Source of the DNA: Actinomadura litoris
GTDB taxonomy: Bacteria > Actinomycetota > Actinomycetes > Streptosporangiales > Streptosporangiaceae
Length of the DNA: 64,000 nucleotides
Assembly (NCBI RefSeq): GCF_009733595.1
Contig: NZ_WOFH01000014.1
Coordinates: forward strand, 124,001-188,000
Reading direction: 5' to 3'
Shown piece by piece: positions 17,311-27,707 of this stretch (positions are counted from its first letter, which is position 1; each line of letters starts with the position of its first letter). A program made the position numbers and the translations under genes. Below the pieces are notes generated by a model. The model saw only the letters and a program-made list of their open reading frames with translations, searched no databases and had not been told where the DNA came from.

Positions 17311-18341
17311 TCCGGCCGCTCCGGCGGACCGCTTGGGGGGCCGTCCTCCCAGGGGAGGTCGGCGGGGCACGTGTAGGCGTGGTCGCCCCGGTAGAGCCCG
17401 GCGAGCACGTCCTCGATGCCCGCCTCCCGGAGCGCGATGTCGCGGACCTCGTGCCGCCGCGCCAGCGCCGCGACCACCGTCGCCGCGTTCGCGGCGCTCG
17501 GCAGCCGCAGCCACTGCCGCGGCCCCTGGACCCGCTCGGCCTCGATCCGGCCGAACTCCGGGTCGTCCAGCACGATCGGCGGCCCCGGGCGGGCCAGCTC
17601 GGCCACCAGCACCCGGTCGGCGTCGACGGTGCGGCGCAGCTCGTCCAGCCCGCCGTCGTAGGCCAGCCGCCCGTGGTCGATGATCAGCACCCGGCGGCAG
17701 AGCCGCTCGATGTCGCCGAGGTCGTGCGTGGTCAGCAGGATCGTGGTGCCGCGCTCGGCGTTGATACGTTCCAGGAAGTCGCGGACGGTCGCCTTGCTGA
17801 CCACGTCCAGGCCGATCGTCGGCTCGTCCAGGACGAGCAGCTCCGGATCGTGCAGCAGCGCGGCGGCGAGGTCGCCGCGCATCCGCTGCCCGAGGCTGAG
17901 CTGGCGGACCGGGGTGTCCAGGAACGGGTCCAGCTCCAGCAGCTCGGACAGCTCGGCGAACCGGGCCCGGTGCGCGGCGGGCTCCACCCGGTACAGCCGC
18001 CGGACGAGCGTGAGGCTGTCGCGCAGCGGCAGGTCCCACCACAGCGTCGTCCGCTGCCCGAACACGACGCCGAGCCGGCGCGCGAGCGAGGTGCGCCGCC
18101 GCGACGGGTCGAGCCCGCACACCCGCAGCGTCCCCGACGACGCGGTGAGGATCCCGGTCAGCATCTTGATCGTCGTGGACTTGCCCGCGCCGTTCGGGCC
18201 GAGGTACCCGACGAACTCGCCGGGCTCGACGGCGAACGACACCCCGTCCACCGCGCGGAGCGTCGTCCGGCCCCGCCGCCGCAGGCCCCCGGTCCGCGTC
18301 CGGACGGTGAACGACTTGACGACGTCCTCGGCCTCGATCAT
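17289..18341 (-). CDS. ABC transporter ATP-binding protein (ABC-2 exporter)
   Basis: This 350-residue cytoplasmic ATPase starts MIEAEDVVKSF. It has Walker A GPNGAGKST, a Q-loop in VVFGQRTTLW, signature LSLGQRMRGDL, Walker B LLVLDEPTIGLD and the H-loop LLTTHDLGDIE. LWWDLP is typical of the DUF990-linked export ATPases (DrrA/NatA-like). It is the last gene of a three-gene minus-strand operon with two membrane subunits, 11 bp after the second permease. The substrate is unknown; related systems export lipids, polysaccharides or drugs. Confidence 0.92.
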   Translation of the reverse strand: MIEAEDVVKSFTVRTRTGGLRRRGRTTLRAVDGVSFAVEPGEFVGYLGPNGAGKSTTIKMLTGILTASSGTLRVCGLDPSRRRTSLARRLGVVFGQRTTLWWDLPLRDSLTLVRRLYRVEPAAHRARFAELSELLELDPFLDTPVRQLSLGQRMRGDLAAALLHDPELLVLDEPTIGLDVVSKATVRDFLERINAERGTTILLTTHDLGDIERLCRRVLIIDHGRLAYDGGLDELRRTVDADRVLVAELARPGPPIVLDDPEFGRIEAERVQGPRQWLRLPSAANAATVVAALARRHEVRDIALREAGIEDVLAGLYRGDHAYTCPADLPWEDGPPSGPPERPDHRSMVE

Positions 18342-18352
18342 CGGCACCGGCC

Positions 18353-19177
18353 TCAGCTCCCTGTCGATCGGTAGTGCCGCAGCCCCGCCCGCCACGCGAC
18401 CGCCGCGGCCGCGCACACGGCGGCGGCGACCGCCGGGGACGCGAACCGCGCCGCGCCCGGCAGCGCGAGCGGGTCGGGGCGGTCGAGCACGTACAGCGCG
18501 GGCTGCCAGTTGACGAACGCCAGCGGCACGACGAACGTCACGCCGCGGACGAAGTCGCGGGCGAACACGGTCATCGGGTACTGGGTCAGGTACGCGCCGC
18601 CGTAGGTGAGCGACTTGGTGGCGCCGTGGCTCTCGACCAGCACGAACTGCACCGCGCCGCCCAGCACCCACAGGCCCGCGAAGATCAGCGCCCCGCACAG
18701 CACCATCATCGGGACGAGCGCCAGCCGGCCCGGCGTCCACGGCACGTCCGCGTTCGCCAGCGCGAGCGTGAGGATCGTTCCGGCCGGGAGCAGCTTGCCG
18801 AGGCGGCGCGGCGAGAAGTCCTCCGTGGCGACCTGGATCAGCGGGCTCACGGGGCGGACGAGCATGGCGTCCAGCGTCCCCTCCCGCACGTGCTGGCCGA
18901 GCCGCTCGGTGCCGCCGAGCAGGATGTCGGAGATCGCGAACGACAGCGCGCTCGTCCCGTACAGGAACAGGACCTCGGACGCGCCGAACCCGGCGATGCG
19001 CGGCGCCCGGGTGAACAGCAGCCCGATCGCCGCCGCGTCCAGCCCGCTGACGACGGCGGTGGCGGTGGCGAGCAGCACCATCGACACCGGGTACTGGGCC
19101 GCCGCGCGGATCCACGTCCACGCCAGCAGCGCGTAGGTCGCCAGCGGACGCGCCGCCGCGCGGCCCGCCTCAGCCAC
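18353..19177 (-). CDS. ABC-2 family (DUF990-type) permease, second subunit
   Basis: The product (274 aa) has six predicted membrane helices. The cytoplasmic loop LGQHVREGTLDAMLVRPVSPLIQ, read here as LGQHVREGTLDAML then VRPVSP, is the hallmark of this permease family and also appears in degenerate form in the first subunit. The start is GTG 19177, lying inside a 19-bp tandem duplication. It should pair with the other permease as a heterodimer served by the ATPase downstream. Confidence 0.88.
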   Translation of the reverse strand: MAEAGRAAARPLATYALLAWTWIRAAAQYPVSMVLLATATAVVSGLDAAAIGLLFTRAPRIAGFGASEVLFLYGTSALSFAISDILLGGTERLGQHVREGTLDAMLVRPVSPLIQVATEDFSPRRLGKLLPAGTILTLALANADVPWTPGRLALVPMMVLCGALIFAGLWVLGGAVQFVLVESHGATKSLTYGGAYLTQYPMTVFARDFVRGVTFVVPLAFVNWQPALYVLDRPDPLALPGAARFASPAVAAAVCAAAAVAWRAGLRHYRSTGS

Positions 19178-19205
19178 CGCGGATCACCTCAGCCACCGTG
19201 GATCA
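19168..19205 (-). repeat. 19-bp tandem duplication over a stop/start junction
   Basis: CCTCAGCCACCGCGGATCA (19168-19186) is repeated with one mismatch at 19187-19205. One copy holds the start codon of the downstream permease (19175-19177) and the other the stop codon of the upstream permease (19189-19191). The spacing between the two genes was therefore created by duplication. Confidence 0.85.
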
Positions 19206-19977
19206 CCAGCTTGCGCCGCGCCGCCCGGGTCAGCAGCGCTCCCGCGGCGAGCAGGGCGGCCGCCCACGCCGCCTGGAACGCCAGCGCGCCGAGCAGGTCG
19301 GTGCCGGTGTGGCGGCCGAGGAAGACGTCGGCGGGGACCTGGAGCTGCGCCGCCCACGGCAGCGCGTGCGCGACGTCGCCGAGCCGCCCGGGGAAGACGA
19401 CGAGCGGCAGGGTCATCCCGGAGAAGAACAGCGACATCACCAGCATGACCGCGTTCAGCCCCCGGTCGTCGTGCAGCCAGAACATGCCGAGCGCCACCAC
19501 GTAGCGCAGTCCGAACCCCACCAGCGCGCCGAGCAGCACCGACGCCGCGAACGCCGCGAGGCCCGCCGGGCCCGGCCAGCTCAGCGGGAACACCAGCGCC
19601 CCGGCCAGCAGCGGCGGCCCGCCGCGCAGCACCAGCGACCCGGTCGCGCGGCCGAGGTCGTCGGCCAGCCACCAGCCCTGGAGGCCGACCGGGCGGTGCA
19701 GGTCGATCGCCACGTCACCGGTGCGGATCCGCTGCGCGAGGTCCATGCCGCCGAAGATCTGGAGCGGCCCGATCAGCGCCTGGGTCAGGAAGCAGAACGT
19801 GACGGCGTCGTTCACGTCGTAGCCGCCGAGGACGGGGCGCTCGTGCCAGAGCGCTATCAACACATAGGCCCGCATGAACCCGAACCCGGTGTTGGTCAGG
19901 GCCTCGGCGAGCGAGGCGGCCGCATAGGCGGTGTGGCGACGGAACCCGTACCACCACACCCACGGAAGGACCCCCAC
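19189..19977 (-). CDS. ABC-2 family (DUF990-type) permease, first subunit
   Basis: The product (262 aa) has six predicted membrane helices and the loop LAQRIRTGDVAIDLHRPVG, equivalent to the EGTLD..L.RP motif of the partner subunit. MGVLPWVWWYGFRRH at the start is amphipathic. It begins the operon; the upstream 136 bp separate it from the M1 aminopeptidase gene, which is transcribed the same way. The ATG is at 19977. Confidence 0.87.
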   Translation of the reverse strand: MGVLPWVWWYGFRRHTAYAAASLAEALTNTGFGFMRAYVLIALWHERPVLGGYDVNDAVTFCFLTQALIGPLQIFGGMDLAQRIRTGDVAIDLHRPVGLQGWWLADDLGRATGSLVLRGGPPLLAGALVFPLSWPGPAGLAAFAASVLLGALVGFGLRYVVALGMFWLHDDRGLNAVMLVMSLFFSGMTLPLVVFPGRLGDVAHALPWAAQLQVPADVFLGRHTGTDLLGALAFQAAWAAALLAAGALLTRAARRKLVIHGG

Positions 19978-20113
19978 CCGCCGAGACCCTAGGGCGGATC
20001 ACCGCCCGGATCCACGTAATTTCACACAGACCGTCCGGAGCCGGTCAGCCGTCCGGCGCCGGCCCCGGCCGGTCCGTGCCCAGTACGCGTTTCCGCTCTT
20101 GCCCGGGTCCTGC

Positions 20114-21625
20114 TCAGCCCTTCGGAAGCTCGGGCTTGGTGGGGGAGTAGATCCACTCCTTGAAGAACTGCGTGAGGTCCTGGCCCGACACCTTCTGGGC
20201 CAGCGCGGTGAACTGCTCGGTGGTGGCGTTGCCGTGCCGGTGCTGGGCGACCCACGTCCGCAGCAGCGTGAAGAACTTGTCGTCCCCGATCCTCTCGCGG
20301 AGGAACTGCAGCGCCATGGCGCCGCCGCTGTAGACGCGGGCGTTGAACATGGTGTCGCGCTGCGGGTTCGCGGTCACGACCGACCAGAACGGGCTGCCCG
20401 GCGCGTCCGGGAACGGCCGGGCGTTGTAGGTCGCGCGGGCCGCGTCGTGGACGGTGGCGCCGCCGTGCTTCTCGGCCCAGTACCAGCCCGACCAGGACGC
20501 GAAGCTCTCGTTCAGCCAGACGTCCTGCCAGCGCTGCGGCGACACGCTGTCACCGAACCACTGGTGCGCCAGCTCGTGCGCGATCGTCCCGGTGTTGCGG
20601 ACGGCCGAGTACACCGGCTTGCCCTGCGTCTCCAGCGAGAACCCGAGCGGCTGCCCGTTGAAGCGCGCGTCGTCGCCGATCGCGCCGGTGGTGCTGAAGG
20701 GGTAGGGGCCGAAGGTCTTGGCCCACAGGTCGGTGGCCTCGCTGGTGGTGCTGTAGAAGAAGTTCAGCGCGTCCGGCTGCGCGGCGAGCAGCGCGGGGTC
20801 GACGGCGGTGTAGTTGCGCAGGCCGCCGGGCGTCCGGCCCTCCCTGATCTCCCACTTGCCGATGTCGATCGTGGTGAGGTAGCTCGCCATCGGGCTGTCC
20901 TCGCGCCACTTGAACACGCTGGCCTCCGCGGCCGAGCGGCGGCGGCTGAAGGACGCGACCGTGTTCTCGGTGCCGGTGAGCAGGCCGTTGGCCACGACCC
21001 GCAGGCCCTTCGGCACCGCGATCTTGTAGTCGTAGGTGGCCTTGTCGCTCGGGTGGTCGTTGACCGGGAACCAGGTGGACGCGCCGTTGGGCTCGCCGCC
21101 CACGAACGCGCCGTCGGGGGTGTGCAGGAACCCGTAGGGCGAGCCGAACACGATCGGGGAGCCCACGATGGTCTGCGGCACGCCGCCGTAGGTCACGACC
21201 GCCGTGAACGTCTTCCCCTTCCGCAGTCCCTTGCGCGGCGTGATGATCAGCTCCTGCCCGCGCCGCTTGTAGTCCGCCTTCTGCCGGTTCACCTTCACTC
21301 GGTCGACGTCCAAGCCGGACAGGTCGAGGTCGAAGCTCGACAGGTCCTGGGTGGCCTTGGCCGTGATCGTGACGGTGCCGTCGAGCTGGTCGTAGTCGGG
21401 GTCGTAGCGCAGGTCGAGCGAGTAGTGCTGGACGTCGTATCCGCCGTTGCCCTCAAGCGGGAAGTAGGCGTCGCCGACGCCGGGGGCGCCGGGCGTGTAG
21501 CGGCCGTTGCCCGCCGCGGAGGCGGGGGCCGCGAGCGCGACGACGCTCACGGCGGCGACGGCGAGCGGCAGCATTCGCCCGGGGGTCGCCCGGGGCGTCA
21601 TGAACCGGGGGTGGCGCAGCGCCAT
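20114..21625 (-). CDS. Secreted M1-family zinc aminopeptidase
   Basis: The product (503 aa) begins with an export signal (MLPLAVAAVSVVALAAPASAA at about residues 18-38). The M1 N-terminal β-domain (VQHYSLDLRYDP) follows. The exopeptidase-type patch is replaced by DARFNGQPLGFSLETQ, and the zinc site is HELAHQWFGD followed after 18 residues by NESFASW. It lacks the long ERAP-like C-terminal domain, so it is a compact actinobacterial M1 form of usual length. It probably trims extracellular peptides. ATG 21625 is followed by an alternative ATG at codon 9. Confidence 0.9.
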   Translation of the reverse strand: MALRHPRFMTPRATPGRMLPLAVAAVSVVALAAPASAAGNGRYTPGAPGVGDAYFPLEGNGGYDVQHYSLDLRYDPDYDQLDGTVTITAKATQDLSSFDLDLSGLDVDRVKVNRQKADYKRRGQELIITPRKGLRKGKTFTAVVTYGGVPQTIVGSPIVFGSPYGFLHTPDGAFVGGEPNGASTWFPVNDHPSDKATYDYKIAVPKGLRVVANGLLTGTENTVASFSRRRSAAEASVFKWREDSPMASYLTTIDIGKWEIREGRTPGGLRNYTAVDPALLAAQPDALNFFYSTTSEATDLWAKTFGPYPFSTTGAIGDDARFNGQPLGFSLETQGKPVYSAVRNTGTIAHELAHQWFGDSVSPQRWQDVWLNESFASWSGWYWAEKHGGATVHDAARATYNARPFPDAPGSPFWSVVTANPQRDTMFNARVYSGGAMALQFLRERIGDDKFFTLLRTWVAQHRHGNATTEQFTALAQKVSGQDLTQFFKEWIYSPTKPELPKG

Positions 21626-21742
21626 CTGAGGATCCTCTCGTGAGTGATCACTAGCGTGCCTAATTTGCCCGGATCAATGGCTGTTGTCGAGGAAAGTGCC
21701 GAATCTGGCCTTCCAGATGTGGCCGCAGGTGGGAACGTGCCA

Positions 21743-21778
21743 GAAGGCCCCCGCGGGTGTAGGTGCGCGGGGGCCTTC
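21743..21778 (-). terminator. Terminator 1 downstream of aceA
   Basis: A perfect 13-bp stem (21743-21755 with 21766-21778) encloses a 10-base loop. It lies in the 279-bp gap between aceA and the aminopeptidase gene, both on the minus strand. Confidence 0.75.
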
Positions 21779-21787
21779 GGTTCGGGG

Positions 21788-21815
21788 GAGGCCGGACCCG
21801 GTGTGGTCCGGCCTC
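21788..21815 (-). terminator. Terminator 2 downstream of aceA
   Basis: GAGGCCGGACC (21788-21798) pairs perfectly with 21805-21815 around a six-base loop. With the neighbouring hairpin it makes a double terminator that should insulate aceA from the aminopeptidase gene. Confidence 0.7.
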
Positions 21816-21827
21816 GTACGAGGCGGC

Positions 21828-21904
21828 CAGCCCGTCAGGCCGACCTGTGAGTCAGCCCCGTCAGGCCGACCCGTGAGGTCAGCCCGTCCGGGCGGCTCGC
21901 CGGG

Positions 21905-21905
<1 letters not shown>
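21828..21905 (-). repeat. Three degenerate 25-27-bp tandem units after the aceA stop
   Basis: Units at 21828-21852, 21853-21879 and 21880-21905 all begin CAGCCC(C)GTC. The first two share GTCAGGCCGACC. The array abuts the aceA stop codon at 21905-21907. It looks like repeated duplication of the gene's 3' end. Confidence 0.65.
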
Positions 21906-23188
<1,283 letters not shown>

Positions 23189-23264
23189 CTGCTTGCCCTT
23201 CCGTGTCGTCCCCTGGGTGCTTGGCACGACTATGCCCCGGTCACACGGCCTGAAGGTGACGGCC

Positions 23265-24773
23265 ATGGCAGAAGAACATCAAACATTCCGCTATCATGAA
23301 GCGGTGACGACCTTGCGGCCAGAAGAACCCCTCAACTTGACGAGCGACGTAGATCTCGTCACGTTCGGGCAGCGGCTTCGCCATCTCCGGCGCGGCCGGG
23401 GCATGACGCTGTCGGACCTCGGTGAGCGCGTCGGGCGCGCCCCGTCCCAGCTCTCACTGCTGGAGAACGGGCGCCGCGAGCCCAAGCTGTCGCTGCTCCA
23501 GGCGCTGGCCGCCGCGCTGGAGTGCCCGGTGGAGGAGCTGCTGCGCCGCCAGCCGCCGAGCCGCCGCGCGCAGTTGGAGATCGAGCTGGAGGAGGCGCAG
23601 CGCGACCCGCTGTACCGCACGCTCGGGCTGTCGCACCTGCGGGTCGGCAAGCGGATGCCGAACGAGGTCATCGAGCACATCCTCGCGCTGTACCGGGAGC
23701 TGCGGCGCAGCCGCACCAAGCCCGCCGCCAGCCCGGAGGAGGCCCGCAAGGCCAACGCCGAGCTGCGCCGCCAGATGCACGAGCGCGGCAACCACTTCGC
23801 CGACATCGAGGGCGTCGCCGCGCAGACCCTCGACGCGGTCGGCTACCGGCGCGGGGCGGTGTCGCAGGGGCTGCTGATGACGCTGGTCGGCCACTTCGGG
23901 TTCAGCCTCCAGTACGTCCAGGACCTGCCGCGCTCGGTCCGGTCGGTCACCGACCTGCGCAACCGGCGGATCTACCTGGAGCGCGAGCAGCTCGGCATGC
24001 ACACGCCCCGCACGATCCTGCTCCAGACCCTCGGGCACATCGCGCTGGACCACGACCAGCCCCGCGACTTCGCCGACTTCCTGCGCCAGCGCGTCGAGGC
24101 GAACTACTTCGGCGCGGCGATCCTGATGCCCGAGCGCAGCGTCGTCCCCTACCTCCAGGAGGCCAAGGCCGCGCGGGAGCTGTCGGTGGAGGACCTCGCC
24201 GACGTCTTCGCCGTCTCCTACGAGATGGCCGCGCACCGCTTCACCAACGTCGCGACCCACCACCTCGGCCTGGAGCTGCACTTCACCAAGAACGACGAGA
24301 ACGGCACCATCTACAAGGCCTACGCCAACGACGGCCTCGCCTTCCCGCAGGACGCCGACGGCGCGATCGAGGGCCAGCGGATGTGCCGCCAGTGGGCGGG
24401 GCGGCACGTGTTCACCGCCGAGGACCGGTTCTCCGTCTACTACCAGTACACCGACACCCCGAACGGCACCTACTGGTGCCTGTCGCACATCGACCCCAGC
24501 CACGAGCGGGACTTCGCGATCACGCTGGGCGTCCGGTTCGAGGACTCCCGCTGGTTCCGGGGCCGGGAGTCGACCCGGCGGGTGAAGTCGGCGTGCCCGG
24601 ACGGCGACTGCTGCCAGCGGCCCCCCAAGGAGCTGTCGGACCGCTGGGAGGGGATGGCCTGGCCGTCCGCGCGGGCGCACTCGCACGTCCTGTCCGTCCT
24701 GCCGCCGGGGGCGTTCCCCGGCGTGGACGACGCCGACGTCTACGAGTTCCTGGACCGGCACGCCGCCGAGTGA
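23265..24773 (+). CDS. Short-chain fatty-acyl (ScfR/RamB-type) transcriptional regulator
   Basis: The product (502 aa) has an XRE helix-turn-helix near residues 35-90 ([35 protein letters not shown]). A central IrrE-like peptidase-fold domain contains LGHIALDHD, and the C-terminal ScfR domain includes [11 protein letters not shown]. In Corynebacterium and Mycobacterium, RamB controls aceA and acetate metabolism, so the divergent aceA is the expected target. ATG 23265 follows GAAGGTGA. An alternative is GTG 23304, which lies 7 bp after TATCAT (23292-23297) and would give a leaderless transcript and a 489-residue protein. Confidence 0.9.
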   Translation: MAEEHQTFRYHEAVTTLRPEEPLNLTSDVDLVTFGQRLRHLRRGRGMTLSDLGERVGRAPSQLSLLENGRREPKLSLLQALAAALECPVEELLRRQPPSRRAQLEIELEEAQRDPLYRTLGLSHLRVGKRMPNEVIEHILALYRELRRSRTKPAASPEEARKANAELRRQMHERGNHFADIEGVAAQTLDAVGYRRGAVSQGLLMTLVGHFGFSLQYVQDLPRSVRSVTDLRNRRIYLEREQLGMHTPRTILLQTLGHIALDHDQPRDFADFLRQRVEANYFGAAILMPERSVVPYLQEAKAARELSVEDLADVFAVSYEMAAHRFTNVATHHLGLELHFTKNDENGTIYKAYANDGLAFPQDADGAIEGQRMCRQWAGRHVFTAEDRFSVYYQYTDTPNGTYWCLSHIDPSHERDFAITLGVRFEDSRWFRGRESTRRVKSACPDGDCCQRPPKELSDRWEGMAWPSARAHSHVLSVLPPGAFPGVDDADVYEFLDRHAAE

Positions 24774-24817
24774 CCTCCGCGCCCGGGGGCGAACACTCCG
24801 GATCGCGACGAGGGTGA

Positions 24818-25876
24818 ATGATCTGGGAGGACCCGGCGTTTCCTCTAGTGGGGACGCCTCACCGGGGGCTGTCCGCAGGGGAGGGAGAGCGCGTGCTGCC
24901 TGAGGTCGCGACGTGGTTGCGCCGCCGTACGAGCGCGGCGGACGACTGGCCGCCGCACGTCCTGCTGGCCGCGAAGGGGGCCGCCAGGATCAGCGTCGTG
25001 CTGCCCGCGCGCGACGAGGAGGCGACGGTCGGCGCCATCGTGGCCGCGATCCGCACCGACCTGGTCGAGCGGGTCCCGCTCGTCGACGAGATCGTCGTGG
25101 TCGACTCGCGCTCCACCGACCGCACCGCCGCCGTGGCCGCGGCGGCGGGCGCCGAGGTGGTCGCCCAGGACGACGTCCTGCCGGGGCACGGCCGGATGTC
25201 GGGCAAGGGCGAGGCGCTGTGGAAGTCGCTGGCCGTCACCTCCGGCGACCTGGTCGTGTTCATCGACGCCGACCTGCGCGGCTTCACCTCGTCCTACGTC
25301 ACCGGTCTGCTCGGGCCGCTGCTCACCGACCCGTCCGTCGCCTACGTCAAGGGCTGCTACGACCGCCCGCTCGTCGAGGGCGACCGGTCGGTCGAGGGCG
25401 GCGGGGGACGGGTGACCGAGTTGGTCGCGCGCCCGCTGATCAACCTGCACTGGCCGCAGCTCGCCGGGGTGATGCAGCCGCTCGGCGGGGAGTACGCGGG
25501 CCGCCGCGCGCTGCTGGAGCGGCTGCCGTTCGTCACCGGCTACGGCGTGGAGCTCGGCCTGCTGCTGGACGTCTTCCAGGACGCCGGGCTCGACGCGATC
25601 GCCCAGGTCGACCTCGGCCGCCGGGTCCACTCGCACCAGTCCACCGAGGCGCTGGGGGAGATGTCGGGCCAGATCATGCTGACCGCCTGGTCGCGGCTGG
25701 AGCGGCACGGCCGGATGGTCCCGCTGGAGGCCCCCGCGACCGCGCTCACGCGGTTCCGCCGCGTCCCGGACGGGCACGACGCGCGCACCAGCGACGTGGC
25801 GGTGGGGGAGCGGCCGCCGATGGCCGGTATCCCCGGTTACGCCGCCGCGCGGTCGTTCTCGCCCGGCCGGGGATGA
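24818..25876 (+). CDS. gpgS: Glucosyl-3-phosphoglycerate synthase
   Basis: This 352-residue GT-A-fold glycosyltransferase transfers glucose from a nucleotide sugar to 3-phosphoglycerate, the first step to glucosylglycerate and methylglucose lipopolysaccharide. ISVVLPARDEEATVG, the metal-binding FIDADLRGF, the GKGEALWKS loop, GGGRVTELVARPL, QPLGGEYAGRR and TGYGVELGLL match the family in order. ATG 24818 is used here; GTG 24893 is an alternative that shortens the variable N-terminus. It is the last clearly chromosomal gene before the prophage, and its 3' end appears intact. Confidence 0.93.
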   Translation: MIWEDPAFPLVGTPHRGLSAGEGERVLPEVATWLRRRTSAADDWPPHVLLAAKGAARISVVLPARDEEATVGAIVAAIRTDLVERVPLVDEIVVVDSRSTDRTAAVAAAAGAEVVAQDDVLPGHGRMSGKGEALWKSLAVTSGDLVVFIDADLRGFTSSYVTGLLGPLLTDPSVAYVKGCYDRPLVEGDRSVEGGGGRVTELVARPLINLHWPQLAGVMQPLGGEYAGRRALLERLPFVTGYGVELGLLLDVFQDAGLDAIAQVDLGRRVHSHQSTEALGEMSGQIMLTAWSRLERHGRMVPLEAPATALTRFRRVPDGHDARTSDVAVGERPPMAGIPGYAAARSFSPGRG

Positions 25877-25894
25877 GGCCCCCTTTCCTCCGAC

Positions 25895-26317
25895 ATGACT
25901 GCTACCGTTGGTAACAGCCGTATTGGAGGAAGGGACCGATACCGCGTCTACGCGGATCTATACTCGTCCATCGCGGTTCGCGGTTTGGCCGGTGGGCGCG
26001 ATTTCGTCCACGCGGGTCTACGCCGCTCTACGGCCGTCCAGTCGCATCGTGGTCGCATCACCTCACCGCTTCAGCCCCTGGTGGAGGCGGCCGGCGGGCC
26101 CCCGCTCGATCTGAGTCTGGAGTCGCGGCTCGCCCGGTTCAGGTATAACGAGCCCTACCGGAGAGCGGTCCGGCGCGCGCGGAGTGAGGCGCGGCGCGTG
26201 GCGGGCGGTGATCCTGAGGAGTTCCGGCGGTTCATGCGGACGTGGCTCGACGCCAACCCCCGCAGCGAGTACCTCGCCGCGTACCACAGCGGCCGGGGCC
26301 GCCTACCAATCCCGTAA
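25895..26317 (+). CDS. Hypothetical protein at the prophage left edge (start uncertain)
   Basis: The frame is open for 140 codons, but only the second half has normal coding composition: from GTG 26081 onwards it encodes ~78 charged residues (LARFRYNEPYRRAVRRARSE, FMRTWLDANPRSEYLAAY). The first half uses many A/T-ending codons and contains TATACT at 25959-25964, a possible -10 box, so it may be promoter or attachment DNA and not coding. No family is recognised. A bulged hairpin at 26343-26372 follows. Confidence 0.4.
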   Translation: MTATVGNSRIGGRDRYRVYADLYSSIAVRGLAGGRDFVHAGLRRSTAVQSHRGRITSPLQPLVEAAGGPPLDLSLESRLARFRYNEPYRRAVRRARSEARRVAGGDPEEFRRFMRTWLDANPRSEYLAAYHSGRGRLPIP

Positions 26318-26342
26318 CGCGTAGCTCGCGGCCCCCAAGAAG

Positions 26343-26372
26343 CGCACCTTCCCCGCCCCGGGAAGGGGTGCG
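26343..26372 (+). terminator. Bulged hairpin upstream of the XRE gene
   Basis: CGCACC and TTCCC at 26343-26353 pair with GGGAA and GGTGCG ending at 26372, leaving a two-base bulge. It follows the preceding small gene by 25 bp and may terminate it. Confidence 0.4.
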
Positions 26373-26401
26373 CGCTCCGGGCCGGGCATCCCCGCAGAAG
26401 C

Positions 26402-26418
26402 GGGTACATGGTGTACAC
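26402..26418. promoter_or_regulatory. Candidate operator, copy 1 (GTACA-N3-TGTAC)
   Basis: GGGTACATGGTGTACAC contains GTACA (26404-26408) and TGTAC (26412-26416) about 65 bp before the XRE regulator start. A further GTACA half-site lies at 26429-26433. A stronger copy lies after the gene at 27708-27724, so the regulator probably controls both flanking promoters. Confidence 0.6.
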
Positions 26419-26480
26419 GATCTAGCAGGTACAAGACGTAACGTGGACCCCGTCGCACCATCCCCAGCATGGGAGATCCA

Positions 26481-27680
26481 ATGGACGACACCACCATCGG
26501 CCAACGCGTCTTCGCATACCGGGAAGAGCGCGGGATGACCCGCGCGGAGCTCGCCGGAGCCGTCGACCGCAGCATCGAATGGCTGAAATCCGTCGAGATC
26601 GGCCGCCGCCAGCTCGACCGCTACTCCATCATCGCCGCACTCGCTGACGCGCTCGACGTCCACGTCGTAGCTCTCCTCGGAGTCCCACACCAAGGCGGCG
26701 ACGCCCAGCAGCAACGCGCCCACATGGCCATCCCGGCGCTCCGCCGCGTCCTGCTGCGCGCCGAGATGCCACCCCGGGCCATCGGTGCGCCCCTCCCGAT
26801 CACCGACCTGCGCGACCGCCTCTCCGACGCCCACCGGCAGCGCCGCCACGCCCACTACGGGGAACTCGCCCACGCGCTACCGCAACTCCTCATGGACACC
26901 GCGGCGACCGCCGCCGCGCTCGACGGCACCGAAAGAGAGCGGGCGTTCGGGCTGCTGGCCGAGGCCCGACACGACGCAGCCATGGCCACCAAGAAGCTCG
27001 GCTACGTGGACCTCGCCTCGATCGCCGCAGCCCAAGCCGTCCGGGCCGCCACCGCCTCAGGCGACCCGATGCTCATCACCGCGATGGTGTGGACACAGGC
27101 TGAGGTGTACATCACCGCCGGCGCCGTCGATGAGGCGCACGAGATCACTACCGGTCAGATCGACCAGCTCGACCCCCTGCTCGGTCAGGAAGACCCCGCC
27201 GTGTGGTCGCTGTGGGGCACCCTCCACCTGGTGGAGTCTGTGATCCAGGCGCAATGGCGTCGGCGGGAAGAAGCCGCCTCGCACCTGGTGGAGGCGGCGG
27301 CTGCGGCTGGCCGGGTCGGCGCTGGGGTCAGCAGGTATCAGACGGAGTTCGGTCCCGGAAACAAGGCCATTCATTCGGTGCACGTCGCGCTCGAACTCGG
27401 CGAGGGCAGCGAGGCGCTCGACAGGATCGAGGGCGTCGACATGTCTGCGCTGCCGAAGGAGCGACGGGCGCGGCACGGCATCGATCGGGCGCTGGCCCGA
27501 AGCCGGGACGGCGATGACCCGGGCGCGATGGGGGAGCTGATGGACGCAGACCTCATCGCACCCGAGTGCGTGCGGAACCACCCGTTGACGACCGAGATGG
27601 TGCGGACGGCCGCGCACCGGTCCAAGGTGGTGAAGGAGCCCATAGCGGCCGCCGCGGAGCGGCTGGGGATCGTCATCTAG
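26481..27680 (+). CDS. XRE-family regulator with TPR-like C-terminal domain
   Basis: The 399-residue protein has an N-terminal HTH at residues 4-60 (TIGQRVFAYREERGMTRAEL, SIEWLKSVEIGRRQLDR). The rest is all-helical with tetratricopeptide-like repeats, as in many actinomycete regulators that sense a peptide or small ligand. ATG 26481 follows GGGAGA; a second ATG at 26469 is too close to that site. Matching palindromes stand on both sides of the gene, suggesting autoregulation and control of the downstream unit. It is the best candidate for the lysogeny or accessory-region repressor in view. Confidence 0.85.
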   Translation: MDDTTIGQRVFAYREERGMTRAELAGAVDRSIEWLKSVEIGRRQLDRYSIIAALADALDVHVVALLGVPHQGGDAQQQRAHMAIPALRRVLLRAEMPPRAIGAPLPITDLRDRLSDAHRQRRHAHYGELAHALPQLLMDTAATAAALDGTERERAFGLLAEARHDAAMATKKLGYVDLASIAAAQAVRAATASGDPMLITAMVWTQAEVYITAGAVDEAHEITTGQIDQLDPLLGQEDPAVWSLWGTLHLVESVIQAQWRRREEAASHLVEAAAAAGRVGAGVSRYQTEFGPGNKAIHSVHVALELGEGSEALDRIEGVDMSALPKERRARHGIDRALARSRDGDDPGAMGELMDADLIAPECVRNHPLTTEMVRTAAHRSKVVKEPIAAAAERLGIVI

Positions 27681-27707
27681 CGCGTCTCGCTGGCATTCGC
27701 AGGGATC

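Noticed and set aside
23216-23232. GTGCTTGGCAC palindrome as a RamB box between aceA and its regulator
   Set aside because: It does not resemble the known AAAGTTTGCAAA-type RamB site, and the arms are only 4 bp, so it is mentioned but not annotated as an operator.
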